DNA of 64,000 nt from Pseudomonas sp. JM0905a (lineage in GTDB: Bacteria > Pseudomonadota > Gammaproteobacteria > Pseudomonadales > Pseudomonadaceae). Each line of letters starts with the position of its first letter. Positions within the stretch are counted from its first letter, which is position 1. The notes beneath the pieces were generated by a model. The model saw only the letters and a program-made list of their open reading frames with translations, was not told the origin of the DNA and ran no database searches. The stretch covers positions 454,792-518,791 of the forward strand of contig NZ_JACXBU010000005.1 of NCBI RefSeq assembly GCF_014700075.1, given 5' to 3'. Of this stretch, positions 1 to 7,975 are shown piece after piece. The translations under genes and the position numbers were made by a program.

Positions 1-2
1 AA

Positions 3-113
3 CACTTCTCCCGCGCCTACCGCGCCCGCTTCGGCTGCCCGCCCAGCGAAGACCGCAGCCAGACCTGGACCGCCCCGGTGATGCGCCAGCCGCTGACAAG
101 GCAGGGGGCGTAG
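3..113 (+). CDS. AraC-family transcriptional regulator, C-terminal end only
   Basis: The window opens inside a plus-strand frame that stops with TAG at 111-113. The visible 36 residues contain HFSRAYRARFGCPPSEDR, the usual end of the second helix-turn-helix of AraC/XylS regulators (the FxRxFRxxFGxxPSxYR pattern). The effector domain lies outside the window, so the regulated pathway cannot be told. The divergent aldolase and aldehyde dehydrogenase downstream are possible but unproven targets. Confidence 0.75.
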   Translation, partial: HFSRAYRARFGCPPSEDRSQTWTAPVMRQPLTRQGA

Positions 114-442
114 GCAAGGGCGGATCTGCGATCCGCTTTAGCGATTGAAATCGCCCCCACAGGTGGAACACCAAATCGGAAGTTCGCACGCACAGCCCCC
201 TTTCCCTCTGGGAGAGGGTGGTGGGCCGGCTCGAATCTCCAATGGCACATCTACGAGATGCTTTCGCGACTAAAGTCGCCCCCACAGAACAAACGCCAGA
301 ACCGACGTTCGCACGGACAGCCCCCTCTCCCTTGGGGAGAGGGTTGGGGTGAGGGGAGGGGGCCCGTTCGGACTCCCAAGGGCAGCCCTGCGGCCTGCTT
401 GGCGAATGAATTCACCCCTACAGGATTGGCGTTGTCCCGCCT
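114..442. repeat. Gene-free mosaic of dispersed palindromic repeats
   Basis: This 330-base stretch has no credible gene. It holds several copies of repeats seen elsewhere in the window. The GCGATTGAAATCGCCCC / GCGAATGAATTC type occurs near 140-165, 265-287 and 400-424. The CCCTCTCCC...GGGAGAGGG hairpin type occurs near 196-229 and 320-362. The apparent reading frames across it are made of these repeats. Confidence 0.7.
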
Positions 443-1174
443 TCACGACCGGTACTCCACCTCTTCCCGATCGAGAATGCGCCGGAGCGCCGCGAAGTGC
501 CTTTCGGCGAAGTCCGGATACTCCAGCCACTGCCGCGCCGTCTTGCGCGCCACCTCGTCGCTGGCGATGCGCAGCGGTCGGCCGGTGGCCAAGGCGGTGA
601 TGTAGGTCTCGCAGGCGCGCTCGAAGTAGTAGAGGTCATCGAAGGCCTGGGCCACGCTGGTGGCGGCGACCATCACGCCGTGGTTGCCCATCAGCAGCAC
701 CGGCTTGCCATCCAGCAGGCGGCTGACCCGTTCCGCTTCATCACCCAGCCCCATGCCGTCGAAACCTTCGTCTATCGCCACCCGCTCGAAAAAGCGCATG
801 CAGTTCTGCTCGATGGGCGGCAGGTTCGAGTCGGCCAGGCAGGCCAGCGCGGTGGCGTACTTCGAGTGGGTGTGCAGCACGCAGCGGGCCTGGGGATGGT
901 TGCGGTGCAGGGCGCCGTGCAGGGCCCAGGCGGTGATGTCCGGGGCGTCGGGGCGGTCGAGGGTGCTCGGGTCATCGGCATCCACCAGGATCAGGTCGCT
1001 GGCGCGGATTTCCGAGAAGTGCTTGCCGTAGGGGTTGATCAGGAACTGCCGGCCATCGGCGGATACCGCCAGGCTGAAGTGGTTGGCGATGGCCTCGTGC
1101 AGGCCCAGGCGGGCGGCCCAGCGGAAGGCGCAGGCGAGGTCGACCCGCGCCTGCCAGTGATCGAGTTTGTCCAT
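443..1174 (-). CDS. Class II aldolase/adducin family protein
   Basis: 243 residues, a normal length for the class II aldolase (fuculose-1-phosphate aldolase-like) fold. These are zinc-dependent enzymes that cleave or decarboxylate phosphorylated sugars and related hydroxy acids. The metal-site histidines appear in the VLHTHSKYATALA segment (about residues 95-107), with a further GNHGVMV histidine near residue 163. The ATG at 1174 follows GGAG at 5-base spacing. It is divergent from the aldehyde dehydrogenase gene, so the two may act on the same aldehyde-producing route, but the substrate is not evident. Confidence 0.85.
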   Translation of the reverse strand: MDKLDHWQARVDLACAFRWAARLGLHEAIANHFSLAVSADGRQFLINPYGKHFSEIRASDLILVDADDPSTLDRPDAPDITAWALHGALHRNHPQARCVLHTHSKYATALACLADSNLPPIEQNCMRFFERVAIDEGFDGMGLGDEAERVSRLLDGKPVLLMGNHGVMVAATSVAQAFDDLYYFERACETYITALATGRPLRIASDEVARKTARQWLEYPDFAERHFAALRRILDREEVEYRS

Positions 1175-1369
1175 GGGGACTCCATGCGGGGTGGGTTGCT
1201 GGATTCGAGTCTAGGGAGCCGAGGTCGGGCGACTTGATGTGGAGCGACCTTCCCTGGCGCGTTCGTTCAACCGACGCAATGCGCCACCGATTCGCCGCAA
1301 TTCATCAACCGCACACCAGTGGGCTGGCCGACAGTGACGCCACCTTCAATCCGAACCCAGGAGATGCCC

Positions 1370-2842
1370 ATGGCGACCCACCAACTCTTCATCGACGGCC
1401 AGTGGCGTGACCCAGTCGAACCCCGGCTGCGGCCGGTTATCAACCCGGCCGATGAGGACGTGCTGGCGCAGGTGGCGGTCGCCGCTGCGGCGGATGCCGA
1501 CCTGGCGATTGATGCTGCGCGCCGCGCCTTCGACCAGGGTGACTGGCCCTGGCTGGGTGTCTGCGAGCGGGCCGCGATCCTGCGGCGCATCGCCGACGCC
1601 ATCGAGGTCGATGGCGATCACCTGGCACGTCTGGAAACCCTCAACGCCGGCAAGACCTTCGGCGAAAGCCAGGGCGATGTGGCCAATGTGGTGGCGACCT
1701 TCCGCTTCTATGCCGCCTTGCTGGAAGGTGAGGGTGGGACCGCCAACACTCACGCGCCGGCCCATGTCATCAGCCTCAACCAGCGCGAGCCGGTGGGCGT
1801 TTGCGCGCTGATCGCGCCCTGGAACTATCCGTTGCTGCAACTGGCCTGGAAGGTCGCGCCGGCGCTGGCGGCGGGCAACACCCTGGTGATCAAACCCAGC
1901 AGCCTGACGCCGCTGACGGCCCTGCGCCTGTGCGAGCTGATCGAGCAAGTGGGTTTGCCGGCAGGGGTGTTCAACCTGCTCACAGGACCAGGTGAGATCG
2001 GCGAGCGTCTGGCCGCCAGCCCGGATGTCGATCTGGTGTCCCTGACCGGAGGCGCAACGGCGGGCGGCAAGGTGATGCGCGCGGCCAGTGGCAACTTCAA
2101 GCGAGTGGCGCTGGAGCTGGGGGGCAAGAATCCCAACATCGTTTTTGCCGACGCCGATTTCGAGGTGGCACTGGATCAGGCGCTCAACGCCGTTTACTTC
2201 AATGCCGGCCAGGTCTGCTCGGCGGGCTCGCGGTTGCTGGTGGAGGCGGACATCCATGACGATTTCGTCCAGGCGCTGGCCGAGCGGGTGCGGCGCATTC
2301 GCTTGGGTGCCGGTTTGGCCGACGGCACGCAGATGGGGCCGGTGATCTCCGCCGGTCAGCGCGATCAGGTGCTGGGCATGGTGAGCGGTGCGCTGGAGGA
2401 AGGCGCCCAGATCCTGGCCGGTGGGCGGATTCCCCAGGGCGAGGGATTCGAGCGGGGCTTCTGGCTGGAGCCGACCCTGCTGGGCAACGTGCGTGCATCC
2501 ATGCGCATCGCCCGCGAAGAAATCTTTGGTCCGGTAATTACGGTGGAGCGCTTCGAGGGCGAAGCCGAGGCGCTGCAACTGGCCAACGACACGCCCTTCG
2601 GCCTGGCTGCCGGTGTCTGGACCCGCGATCTCGCCAAGGCCCATCGTGTGGCTCGCCGGCTCCGGGCCGGCACGGTGTGGATCAACGATTACAACGCAGC
2701 TTTTCCCCAGGCACCCTGGGGCGGCTACAAGTCCAGCGGGATCGGTCGCGAGCTGTCGCGGGCCGGACTGGATGAGTTCAGTGAGTTCAAGCACCTCTAC
2801 CTGAACACCAGCCCGGCCGCCCTGAACTGGTTCGGCGTATGA
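1370..2842 (+). CDS. NAD(P)-dependent aldehyde dehydrogenase (betaine-aldehyde-dehydrogenase-like)
   Basis: 490 residues from the ATG at 1370, preferred over upstream ATGs at 1319 and 1364 because AGGAG sits 6 bases before it. The product oxidises an aldehyde to the acid with NAD(P)+. The ALDH signature ELGGKNPNIVF carries the general-base glutamate, and FNAGQVCSAGSR carries the catalytic cysteine. The PWNYPLLQ segment and the C-terminal PWGGYKSSGIGRE are also typical. Overall it resembles BetB and gamma-aminobutyraldehyde dehydrogenases, but no choline genes are nearby, so the substrate is left open. Confidence 0.9.
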   Translation: MATHQLFIDGQWRDPVEPRLRPVINPADEDVLAQVAVAAAADADLAIDAARRAFDQGDWPWLGVCERAAILRRIADAIEVDGDHLARLETLNAGKTFGESQGDVANVVATFRFYAALLEGEGGTANTHAPAHVISLNQREPVGVCALIAPWNYPLLQLAWKVAPALAAGNTLVIKPSSLTPLTALRLCELIEQVGLPAGVFNLLTGPGEIGERLAASPDVDLVSLTGGATAGGKVMRAASGNFKRVALELGGKNPNIVFADADFEVALDQALNAVYFNAGQVCSAGSRLLVEADIHDDFVQALAERVRRIRLGAGLADGTQMGPVISAGQRDQVLGMVSGALEEGAQILAGGRIPQGEGFERGFWLEPTLLGNVRASMRIAREEIFGPVITVERFEGEAEALQLANDTPFGLAAGVWTRDLAKAHRVARRLRAGTVWINDYNAAFPQAPWGGYKSSGIGRELSRAGLDEFSEFKHLYLNTSPAALNWFGV

Positions 2843-2845
2843 GCC

Positions 2846-4117
2846 TCAGCCGGTCAGCGCCGCCCGCCGTCCACGTTCCAGGCGCACGCTGGCGAGCAGC
2901 AGCAGGCCGATCACGAAATAGCTGCCGGTGATCAGCATGGCCTGGCGGTGGTCGCCGCCGGACAGCCAACTGGCCAGGCCGTAGGTCATGGGGCCGAGGA
3001 TGGCGGAGAGCTTCACCGCCTGGCCCCAGAGGCCGAAGAACTCCGCCAACCGCGTGGGCGGGGCGAGCAGGCCGACGATGGCGCGCCCCGCCGACTGGCT
3101 GGCGCCCATGCACAGGCCTGCGATGTTGGCGGCGGCCCAGAACAGCGCCGGGCCGCTGGCCAGCCAGATCATCCCCACCATGGCCAGCCAGCCCAGCAGG
3201 GTCAGCGCCAGGGTTGGGCGGTGGCCGATGCGGTCCTGCAGCCAGCCGAACAGCACTGCGCCGACGGAGGCGGTGATGTTGACGATGAAGATCAGCATCA
3301 GCGTGTCCTGGGTGGTGAAGCCCATCACCTGGTCGGCGTAGATGGCCGCCAGGCTGATCACTGCGGCAATGCCGGCCTGGTAGCAGACGGTGCAGGCGAG
3401 GAAGCGCATCAGGTCGCGGTAGCGCCCGGCTTCGCGCATGGTCCGGGCGAAGCGCGCCCAGGCGCCGCCCGCCACGGCCGGTTGCGGCTGGCTGCGCTCC
3501 TTCAGGTAGAGGAAGGTCGGGGTACTGGCGAGGGCGAAGAGCAGGGCGGTGATGACCACGCAGACCGGCACGAACTGCGCGGCTGTCTGGCCCTGCCCCT
3601 GGGCCCAGCTGACATAGCCCAGGCAGGCACCGAGGCTGACCAGACCGCCGATGTAGCCCAGTCCCCAGCCCCAACCGGACACCCGGCCCAGTGCGTCATC
3701 GCGGGCGAGTTCGGGAAGGAAGGCGGCGATCAGGTTTTCCCCGGTACCGAAGCAGAAGTTCGACAGCACCACGAAGAGCACCGCCAGTGCCATGGCGCCC
3801 GGTCCGGCCAGGGCCAGCGCGGCGGTGAAGATCACGCAACCGAGGGTGCTGAACAGCAACAGGCGTTTCTTGCGTGCGGTGGCGTCGGCATAGGCGCCGA
3901 TCAGTGGCGCGGTGAGGATCACCAGGGCGTAGGAGAGGGCGAGGGTACTGGTCCAGGCCAGGGTGCCCCAGGATTTCCCTTCGGCCACCACGGCGACGAA
4001 GTAGGCGTTGAAGACGGCGGTGATGATCACCGTGGTGTAGCCGGAGTTGGCGAAGTCGAACATCGCCCAGGCCCAGATTTCCCGGCGCGTCACGCCGGAG
4101 GCAAGGCTGGATCGCAT
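2846..4117 (-). CDS. MFS permease of the UMF1 (Atg22-like) family
   Basis: 423 residues with about twelve hydrophobic segments. The N-terminal WAWAMFDFANSGYTTVIITAVFNAYF is the hallmark of the UMF1/Atg22 branch of the major facilitator superfamily, inner-membrane permeases of mostly unknown substrate. It converges with the aldehyde dehydrogenase gene, with stop codons 3 bases apart. The ATG at 4117 has a GGGGGAA stretch upstream. It may export or import a small metabolite; nothing here fixes which. Confidence 0.85.
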   Translation of the reverse strand: MRSSLASGVTRREIWAWAMFDFANSGYTTVIITAVFNAYFVAVVAEGKSWGTLAWTSTLALSYALVILTAPLIGAYADATARKKRLLLFSTLGCVIFTAALALAGPGAMALAVLFVVLSNFCFGTGENLIAAFLPELARDDALGRVSGWGWGLGYIGGLVSLGACLGYVSWAQGQGQTAAQFVPVCVVITALLFALASTPTFLYLKERSQPQPAVAGGAWARFARTMREAGRYRDLMRFLACTVCYQAGIAAVISLAAIYADQVMGFTTQDTLMLIFIVNITASVGAVLFGWLQDRIGHRPTLALTLLGWLAMVGMIWLASGPALFWAAANIAGLCMGASQSAGRAIVGLLAPPTRLAEFFGLWGQAVKLSAILGPMTYGLASWLSGGDHRQAMLITGSYFVIGLLLLASVRLERGRRAALTG

Positions 4118-4260
4118 GGCGCTTTATTCCCCCTGTCGAGCGTCCCGGAGAGAGTAGCCCCGAGCGGGCCATCTCGCGACCGGAGTGCCTCGTGTCACGT
4201 CCTGGGGTGAATGATGGGGGCCACCATTTGGGGGCCCGGAATAGCGCCGATGGCTTTTCC

Positions 4261-4355
4261 TGTAGGGGCGAATTCATTCGCCAGGCAGGCCAACGGCCTG
4301 CCCAATGGGGTCAGGGGCAACTGCGTTGCCCTTGGCGAATGAATTCGCCCCTACA
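4261..4355. repeat. 95-bp element with perfect 23-bp inverted ends (repeat family A doublet)
   Basis: The left arm at 4261-4283 (TGTAGGGGCGAATTCATTCG...) and right arm at 4333-4355 are exact reverse complements over 23 bases. The inner part contains a shorter GGCAGGC/GCCTGCC hairpin. Related elements lie at 20757-20854 and 30499-30595, so this is a mobile-type palindromic doublet. It lies just past the ppnN stop codon. Confidence 0.9.
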
Positions 4356-4360
4356 AGAGC

Positions 4361-5758
4361 TCAGCCGGCCAGTTGGGCCGCCTCGCTCTGCACCACCCGA
4401 TAGCAGGGCTCATAGGCCGCGCCGCCCGGCAGTTTCATCCGGTGCTGGCGGACGAAGGCCTTGAGCAGCTCGTCCAGCGGTTTCATCACCGCCGCGTCGC
4501 CGTGGATCTCGTAGGGGCCGTGCTGCTCGATCAGGCGAATGCCCTTGTCCTTCACGTTGCCGGCCACGATGCCGGAGAACGCCCGGCGCAGGTTGGCGGC
4601 CAGTTGGTGTGGCGGCAGGTCGCGGCGCAATTCGAGGCTGGCCATGTTCTCGTGGGAAGGCTCGAACGGGTGCTGGAAGCTCTCGTCGATCTTCAGCAGC
4701 CAGTTGAAGTGGAAGGCATCGGCGCGTTCGCGGCGGAACTGCTTCACCGCTTTCAGGCCCTGGGCCATTTCGATGGCCACGGCGGCCGGGTCGTCGATGA
4801 TGATCTTGTAGCGGCCCTGTGCGGCTTCGCCCAGGGTTGCGCCAACGAAGGCGTGCAATTGCTCCAGATAAGCCGCTGCGCTCTTCGGCCCGGTGAGCAC
4901 CAGGGGGAAGGGCAGGTCCTGGTTGTCCGGGTGCATCAGGATGCCCAGCAGGTAGAGGAATTCCTCCGCCGTACCGGCGCCGCCCGGGAAGATGATGATG
5001 CCGTGGCCCACGCGAACGAAGGCTTCCAGGCGCTTCTCGATGTCCGGGAGGATCACCAGTTCGTTGACGATGGGGTTGGGGGCTTCGGCGGCGATGATGC
5101 CCGGCTCGGTCAGGCCCAGGTAGCGACCGCCGTGGGTGCGCTGCTTGGCGTGGCCGATGGTGGCGCCCTTCATCGGGCCCTTCATCACGCCCGGCCCGCA
5201 ACCGGTGCAGACGTCCAGGCTGCGCAGGCCCAGCTCGTGGCCGACCTTCTTGGTGTACTTGTATTCATCGGTGCTGATGGAGTGGCCGCCCCAGCACACG
5301 ACGATCTTCGGCTCGACGCCGGCGCGCAGGGTGCGGGCGTTGCGCAGCAGTTGGAAAACGTAGTCGGTGATGCCTTCGGAGCTGTCCAGGTCGAAGCGGC
5401 GGCTTTTGAGTTCGTTCTCGGTGTGGACGATGTCGCGCAGGGCGCTGAACAGCATCTCGCGGGTACCGGCGATCATCTCGCCGTCGACGAAGGCGTCGGC
5501 CGGGGCGTTGATCAGTTCCAGGCGTACGCCACGGTCCTGCTGGTGGATGCGAACTTCGAAGTCCTTGTAGGCGTCGAGGATGGTCTTGGCGTTGTCGCTA
5601 TGCGCGCCGGTGTTGAGGATGGCCAGGGCGCACTGGCGGAAGAGCTGGTACATGCGGCCGGAACCGGCTTCGCTGAGCTGCTGCACTTCGAATTGAGAGA
5701 GGGTGTCGAGGGCGCCCTTGGGGCTGACCTGGGCATTGATGACTTGTCTTCTGTGCAT
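4361..5758 (-). CDS. ppnN: Nucleotide 5'-monophosphate nucleosidase PpnN (YgdH, LOG family)
   Basis: 465 residues, close to E. coli PpnN (454). PpnN hydrolyses purine and pyrimidine 5'-monophosphates to base and ribose 5-phosphate and is controlled by (p)ppGpp in E. coli. The N-terminal domain (about 1-140) is the PpnN-specific one. The central Rossmann LOG domain carries the PGGAGTAEEFLYLLG active-site motif (near residue 260), and the C-terminal domain is as in the family. AAGGAA lies 7 bases before the ATG at 5758. A palindromic doublet follows the stop codon immediately. Confidence 0.92.
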   Translation of the reverse strand: MHRRQVINAQVSPKGALDTLSQFEVQQLSEAGSGRMYQLFRQCALAILNTGAHSDNAKTILDAYKDFEVRIHQQDRGVRLELINAPADAFVDGEMIAGTREMLFSALRDIVHTENELKSRRFDLDSSEGITDYVFQLLRNARTLRAGVEPKIVVCWGGHSISTDEYKYTKKVGHELGLRSLDVCTGCGPGVMKGPMKGATIGHAKQRTHGGRYLGLTEPGIIAAEAPNPIVNELVILPDIEKRLEAFVRVGHGIIIFPGGAGTAEEFLYLLGILMHPDNQDLPFPLVLTGPKSAAAYLEQLHAFVGATLGEAAQGRYKIIIDDPAAVAIEMAQGLKAVKQFRRERADAFHFNWLLKIDESFQHPFEPSHENMASLELRRDLPPHQLAANLRRAFSGIVAGNVKDKGIRLIEQHGPYEIHGDAAVMKPLDELLKAFVRQHRMKLPGGAAYEPCYRVVQSEAAQLAG

Positions 5759-5977
5759 TCGGAATTTCCTTGCAACGATGCCGGAGGGCCGGTCGACCCA
5801 ACGCGGCGGAATGCTGGGCGCCGATTTCCATGGCGCATGGTTGAGGCGGTGTTTCTTATCTGGGCACTACTAAGTTACGGATTTATGGCGGGAAAGTTTT
5901 GGCGGTCATGGATCAGCGTAATAGCGAGATTACTCCCTGTCTGACAAGGACTTTCTTGGGGATGTTCAAGACGGGGA

Positions 5978-6005
5978 CGGTGGGCGGTTTGAACGCCGCC
6001 CACCG
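5978..6005. terminator. GC-rich 10-bp hairpin after the methyltransferase gene
   Basis: CGGTGGGCGG at 5978-5987 pairs with CCGCCCACCG at 5996-6005 across an 8-base loop. It sits 6 bases past the stop of the minus-strand methyltransferase gene. No clear T-run follows on that strand, so terminator function is only probable. Confidence 0.4.
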
Positions 6006-6011
6006 GTTGCT

Positions 6012-7058
6012 TCATTTGCGTGCTTCGAGGATCAGGTTGAACGGCGTTTCCGTGGCTCGGCGGAAGCTCGTGAAGCCGGCCTCTTCGAACACCTTGCGCA
6101 GGCGTGCTTCGCCGGCCTGGGCGCCGAGGCCGAGCCCGACTTCCTGGGACAGGGAATTGGGTGTGCAGATGAAGGTTGACGCCGAGTAGAACAGGCGCCC
6201 CACCGGCGTCATGTTGTCATCGAGATGATCGTGGGCGAAGGGTTCGACCAGGAGCACGGTGCCGTCGGGCTTCAACGTCTGGTAGGCATGCCGGGCAGCG
6301 CCTACCGGGTCGCCCATGTCGTGCAGGCAGTCGAAGTAGCAGATCAGGTCGAACCCGTCGCCGGGGTAGTCCTTGGCGCTGGCCTGGACGAAGGTCACGC
6401 GGTCCGCCACGCCGCCATCCTGGGCACGCCGGTTGGCGGTCTCGATGGACGGGCCGTGGTAGTCGAAGCCGATGAAGTGCGAGGTGGGAAAGGCCTGGGC
6501 CAGGATCACGGTGGATGCGCCGTGGCCACAACCGACGTCGGCGACCTTGGCGCCGGCCTTGAGCTTGTCCACCACGCCATCCAGCGCCGGCAGCCACTCG
6601 GCCACCAGGTGTGCGCGGTAGCCGGGGCGGAAGAAACGCTCGGTACCGCTGAACATGCACGGGTGGTGATCGCCCCAGGCCAGGGCGCCATCGCCGCGCA
6701 TGGCTTTCACCAGCTTGTCCTTGTCGTGGAATAGCGCCGCGATGACCGAAGCACCGCCGGCCACGTACACCGGCGAGTCTTCCACGGCCAGGGCGAGCGC
6801 CTGTTCTTCCGGCAGGCGGAAGCGCCCGTTGTCGTGTTCCATGTAGCCGGAAGCGGCGTGGGCGCTCAGCCATTCGCGCAGCAGGCGCGCGTTGCAACCG
6901 GTGCGGCTGGCCAGCTCGTCCGGGCTTACCGGCTGGCTGTCGGCCATGGCGCGATACAGGCCGAGTTCGTCGCCGACGATGATATTGGCGAGCATCGCTG
7001 CGCCGCCCATATCGGAGACCAGCTTGCCCATGAACTCGTTGAGCCTGGATTCGTCCAT
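6012..7058 (-). CDS. Class I SAM-dependent methyltransferase with N-terminal winged-helix domain
   Basis: 348 residues from the ATG at 7058, chosen because GGAGG sits 7 bases upstream; the longer frame to 7181 has no such site. An N-terminal winged-helix/dimerisation part (residues 1-100, PDELASRTGCNARLLREWL) is followed by a Rossmann methyltransferase domain. Motif I is VADVGCGHGASTV, and LKPDGTVLLVEP is the post-III region. The architecture matches the Rv2258c-like group. The substrate is unknown, it stands alone, and it has no copy of the 18-bp island element upstream. Confidence 0.85.
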   Translation of the reverse strand: MDESRLNEFMGKLVSDMGGAAMLANIIVGDELGLYRAMADSQPVSPDELASRTGCNARLLREWLSAHAASGYMEHDNGRFRLPEEQALALAVEDSPVYVAGGASVIAALFHDKDKLVKAMRGDGALAWGDHHPCMFSGTERFFRPGYRAHLVAEWLPALDGVVDKLKAGAKVADVGCGHGASTVILAQAFPTSHFIGFDYHGPSIETANRRAQDGGVADRVTFVQASAKDYPGDGFDLICYFDCLHDMGDPVGAARHAYQTLKPDGTVLLVEPFAHDHLDDNMTPVGRLFYSASTFICTPNSLSQEVGLGLGAQAGEARLRKVFEEAGFTSFRRATETPFNLILEARK

Positions 7059-7273
7059 TGCCTGTCCTCCTTCGACGAGCGGGCAGCTAGCGAAAAGCGG
7101 CGAGGAGCGTGGAGAGTCTGAGGAAGGAGCCGCGGCAGCCGAGTCGTGTGTAGCTGGAGAGGCCCCCTCCGAGTCCCGCAATCACAGGACACTTTCAGTT
7201 TAGTGGCCAGCCAATGGCTTATTGCCGGTCGGTCCGGCCAGCCGATGAGTGGCCGGCAGTCAGCGTCCAGCGG

Positions 7274-7768
7274 TCAGACGTAGATGCTGACCCCGCCCTT
7301 GGCCTGCAGCCAGTCGCGGTAAGTGGTCAGGGAGTTCGTTTTCTTGTCGCCGTCGTAGCCGACGAAACCGAGGCCGCTGTCCTGCTCGTCGAAGCCGGCG
7401 TCGATGAGCTTCTGCACCTTGTCCTTGAGCTTCAGGGCTTCGTCGCGGTCCAGCTCGGCCACATCCGGCAACTGGATCTTGTCGGCGCCGCCGGACGACG
7501 GGTTTTTCGTCGTGGACTGGGTGCCGCTGAGCTGGCTGCTGCCAATGGCATTGCCCCCGCCGCTCATGGCGCGGAACAGGCCGCCACGGCTCTGGGCGAT
7601 CAGGGCGTTGGCATAGCGGCGCAGGTCGGCCACTGGGTCCTGGGGGGCGGTCGATTTGTCTGCGGTCCTGGAATCGGTCTTTTCCGTGCCGGTGCTGTTG
7701 CTGCTGTTGCTCCGGGAGGCGAGGCCCAGGTAGCTGGAGATGGCCGAGTTGGCGGAAATGGTGGTCAT
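7274..7768 (-). CDS. Hypothetical protein
   Basis: 164 residues from the ATG at 7768 (AGAGGAAC upstream); the frame could extend to 7867 but without a better site. The N-terminus (MTTISANSAISSYLGL) and the Ser/Thr/Lys-rich stretch at residues 20-45 look unstructured. The C-terminal third (LDRDEALKLKDKVQKLIDAGFDEQDSG) looks helical and charged. No signal peptide or membrane segment is visible. I do not recognise a family. It is divergent from the helicase gene. Confidence 0.7.
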   Translation of the reverse strand: MTTISANSAISSYLGLASRSNSSNSTGTEKTDSRTADKSTAPQDPVADLRRYANALIAQSRGGLFRAMSGGGNAIGSSQLSGTQSTTKNPSSGGADKIQLPDVAELDRDEALKLKDKVQKLIDAGFDEQDSGLGFVGYDGDKKTNSLTTYRDWLQAKGGVSIYV

Positions 7769-7975
7769 GGCAGTTCCTCTGCGCGATCTGACCACCTGAT
7801 CAGCATGATTCGGGCCAGTTTGCTGAAAGGCCCGTGGTTGCTGGGACTTTGAGCACTGGTGTACCAATGCTGCGGCAGGGTCTCGCCGCCGACAGGCAAC
7901 GGTCTGCCGGATAGGGCGGCGACCATCGGTCCGTCCCCCTTGAGCGGTCGTTGCGGGCCAACCATAGTGGGAGCC

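Noticed and set aside
1346..2794. 482-residue minus-strand frame
   Set aside because: Opposite the aldehyde dehydrogenase gene; no recognisable domain.
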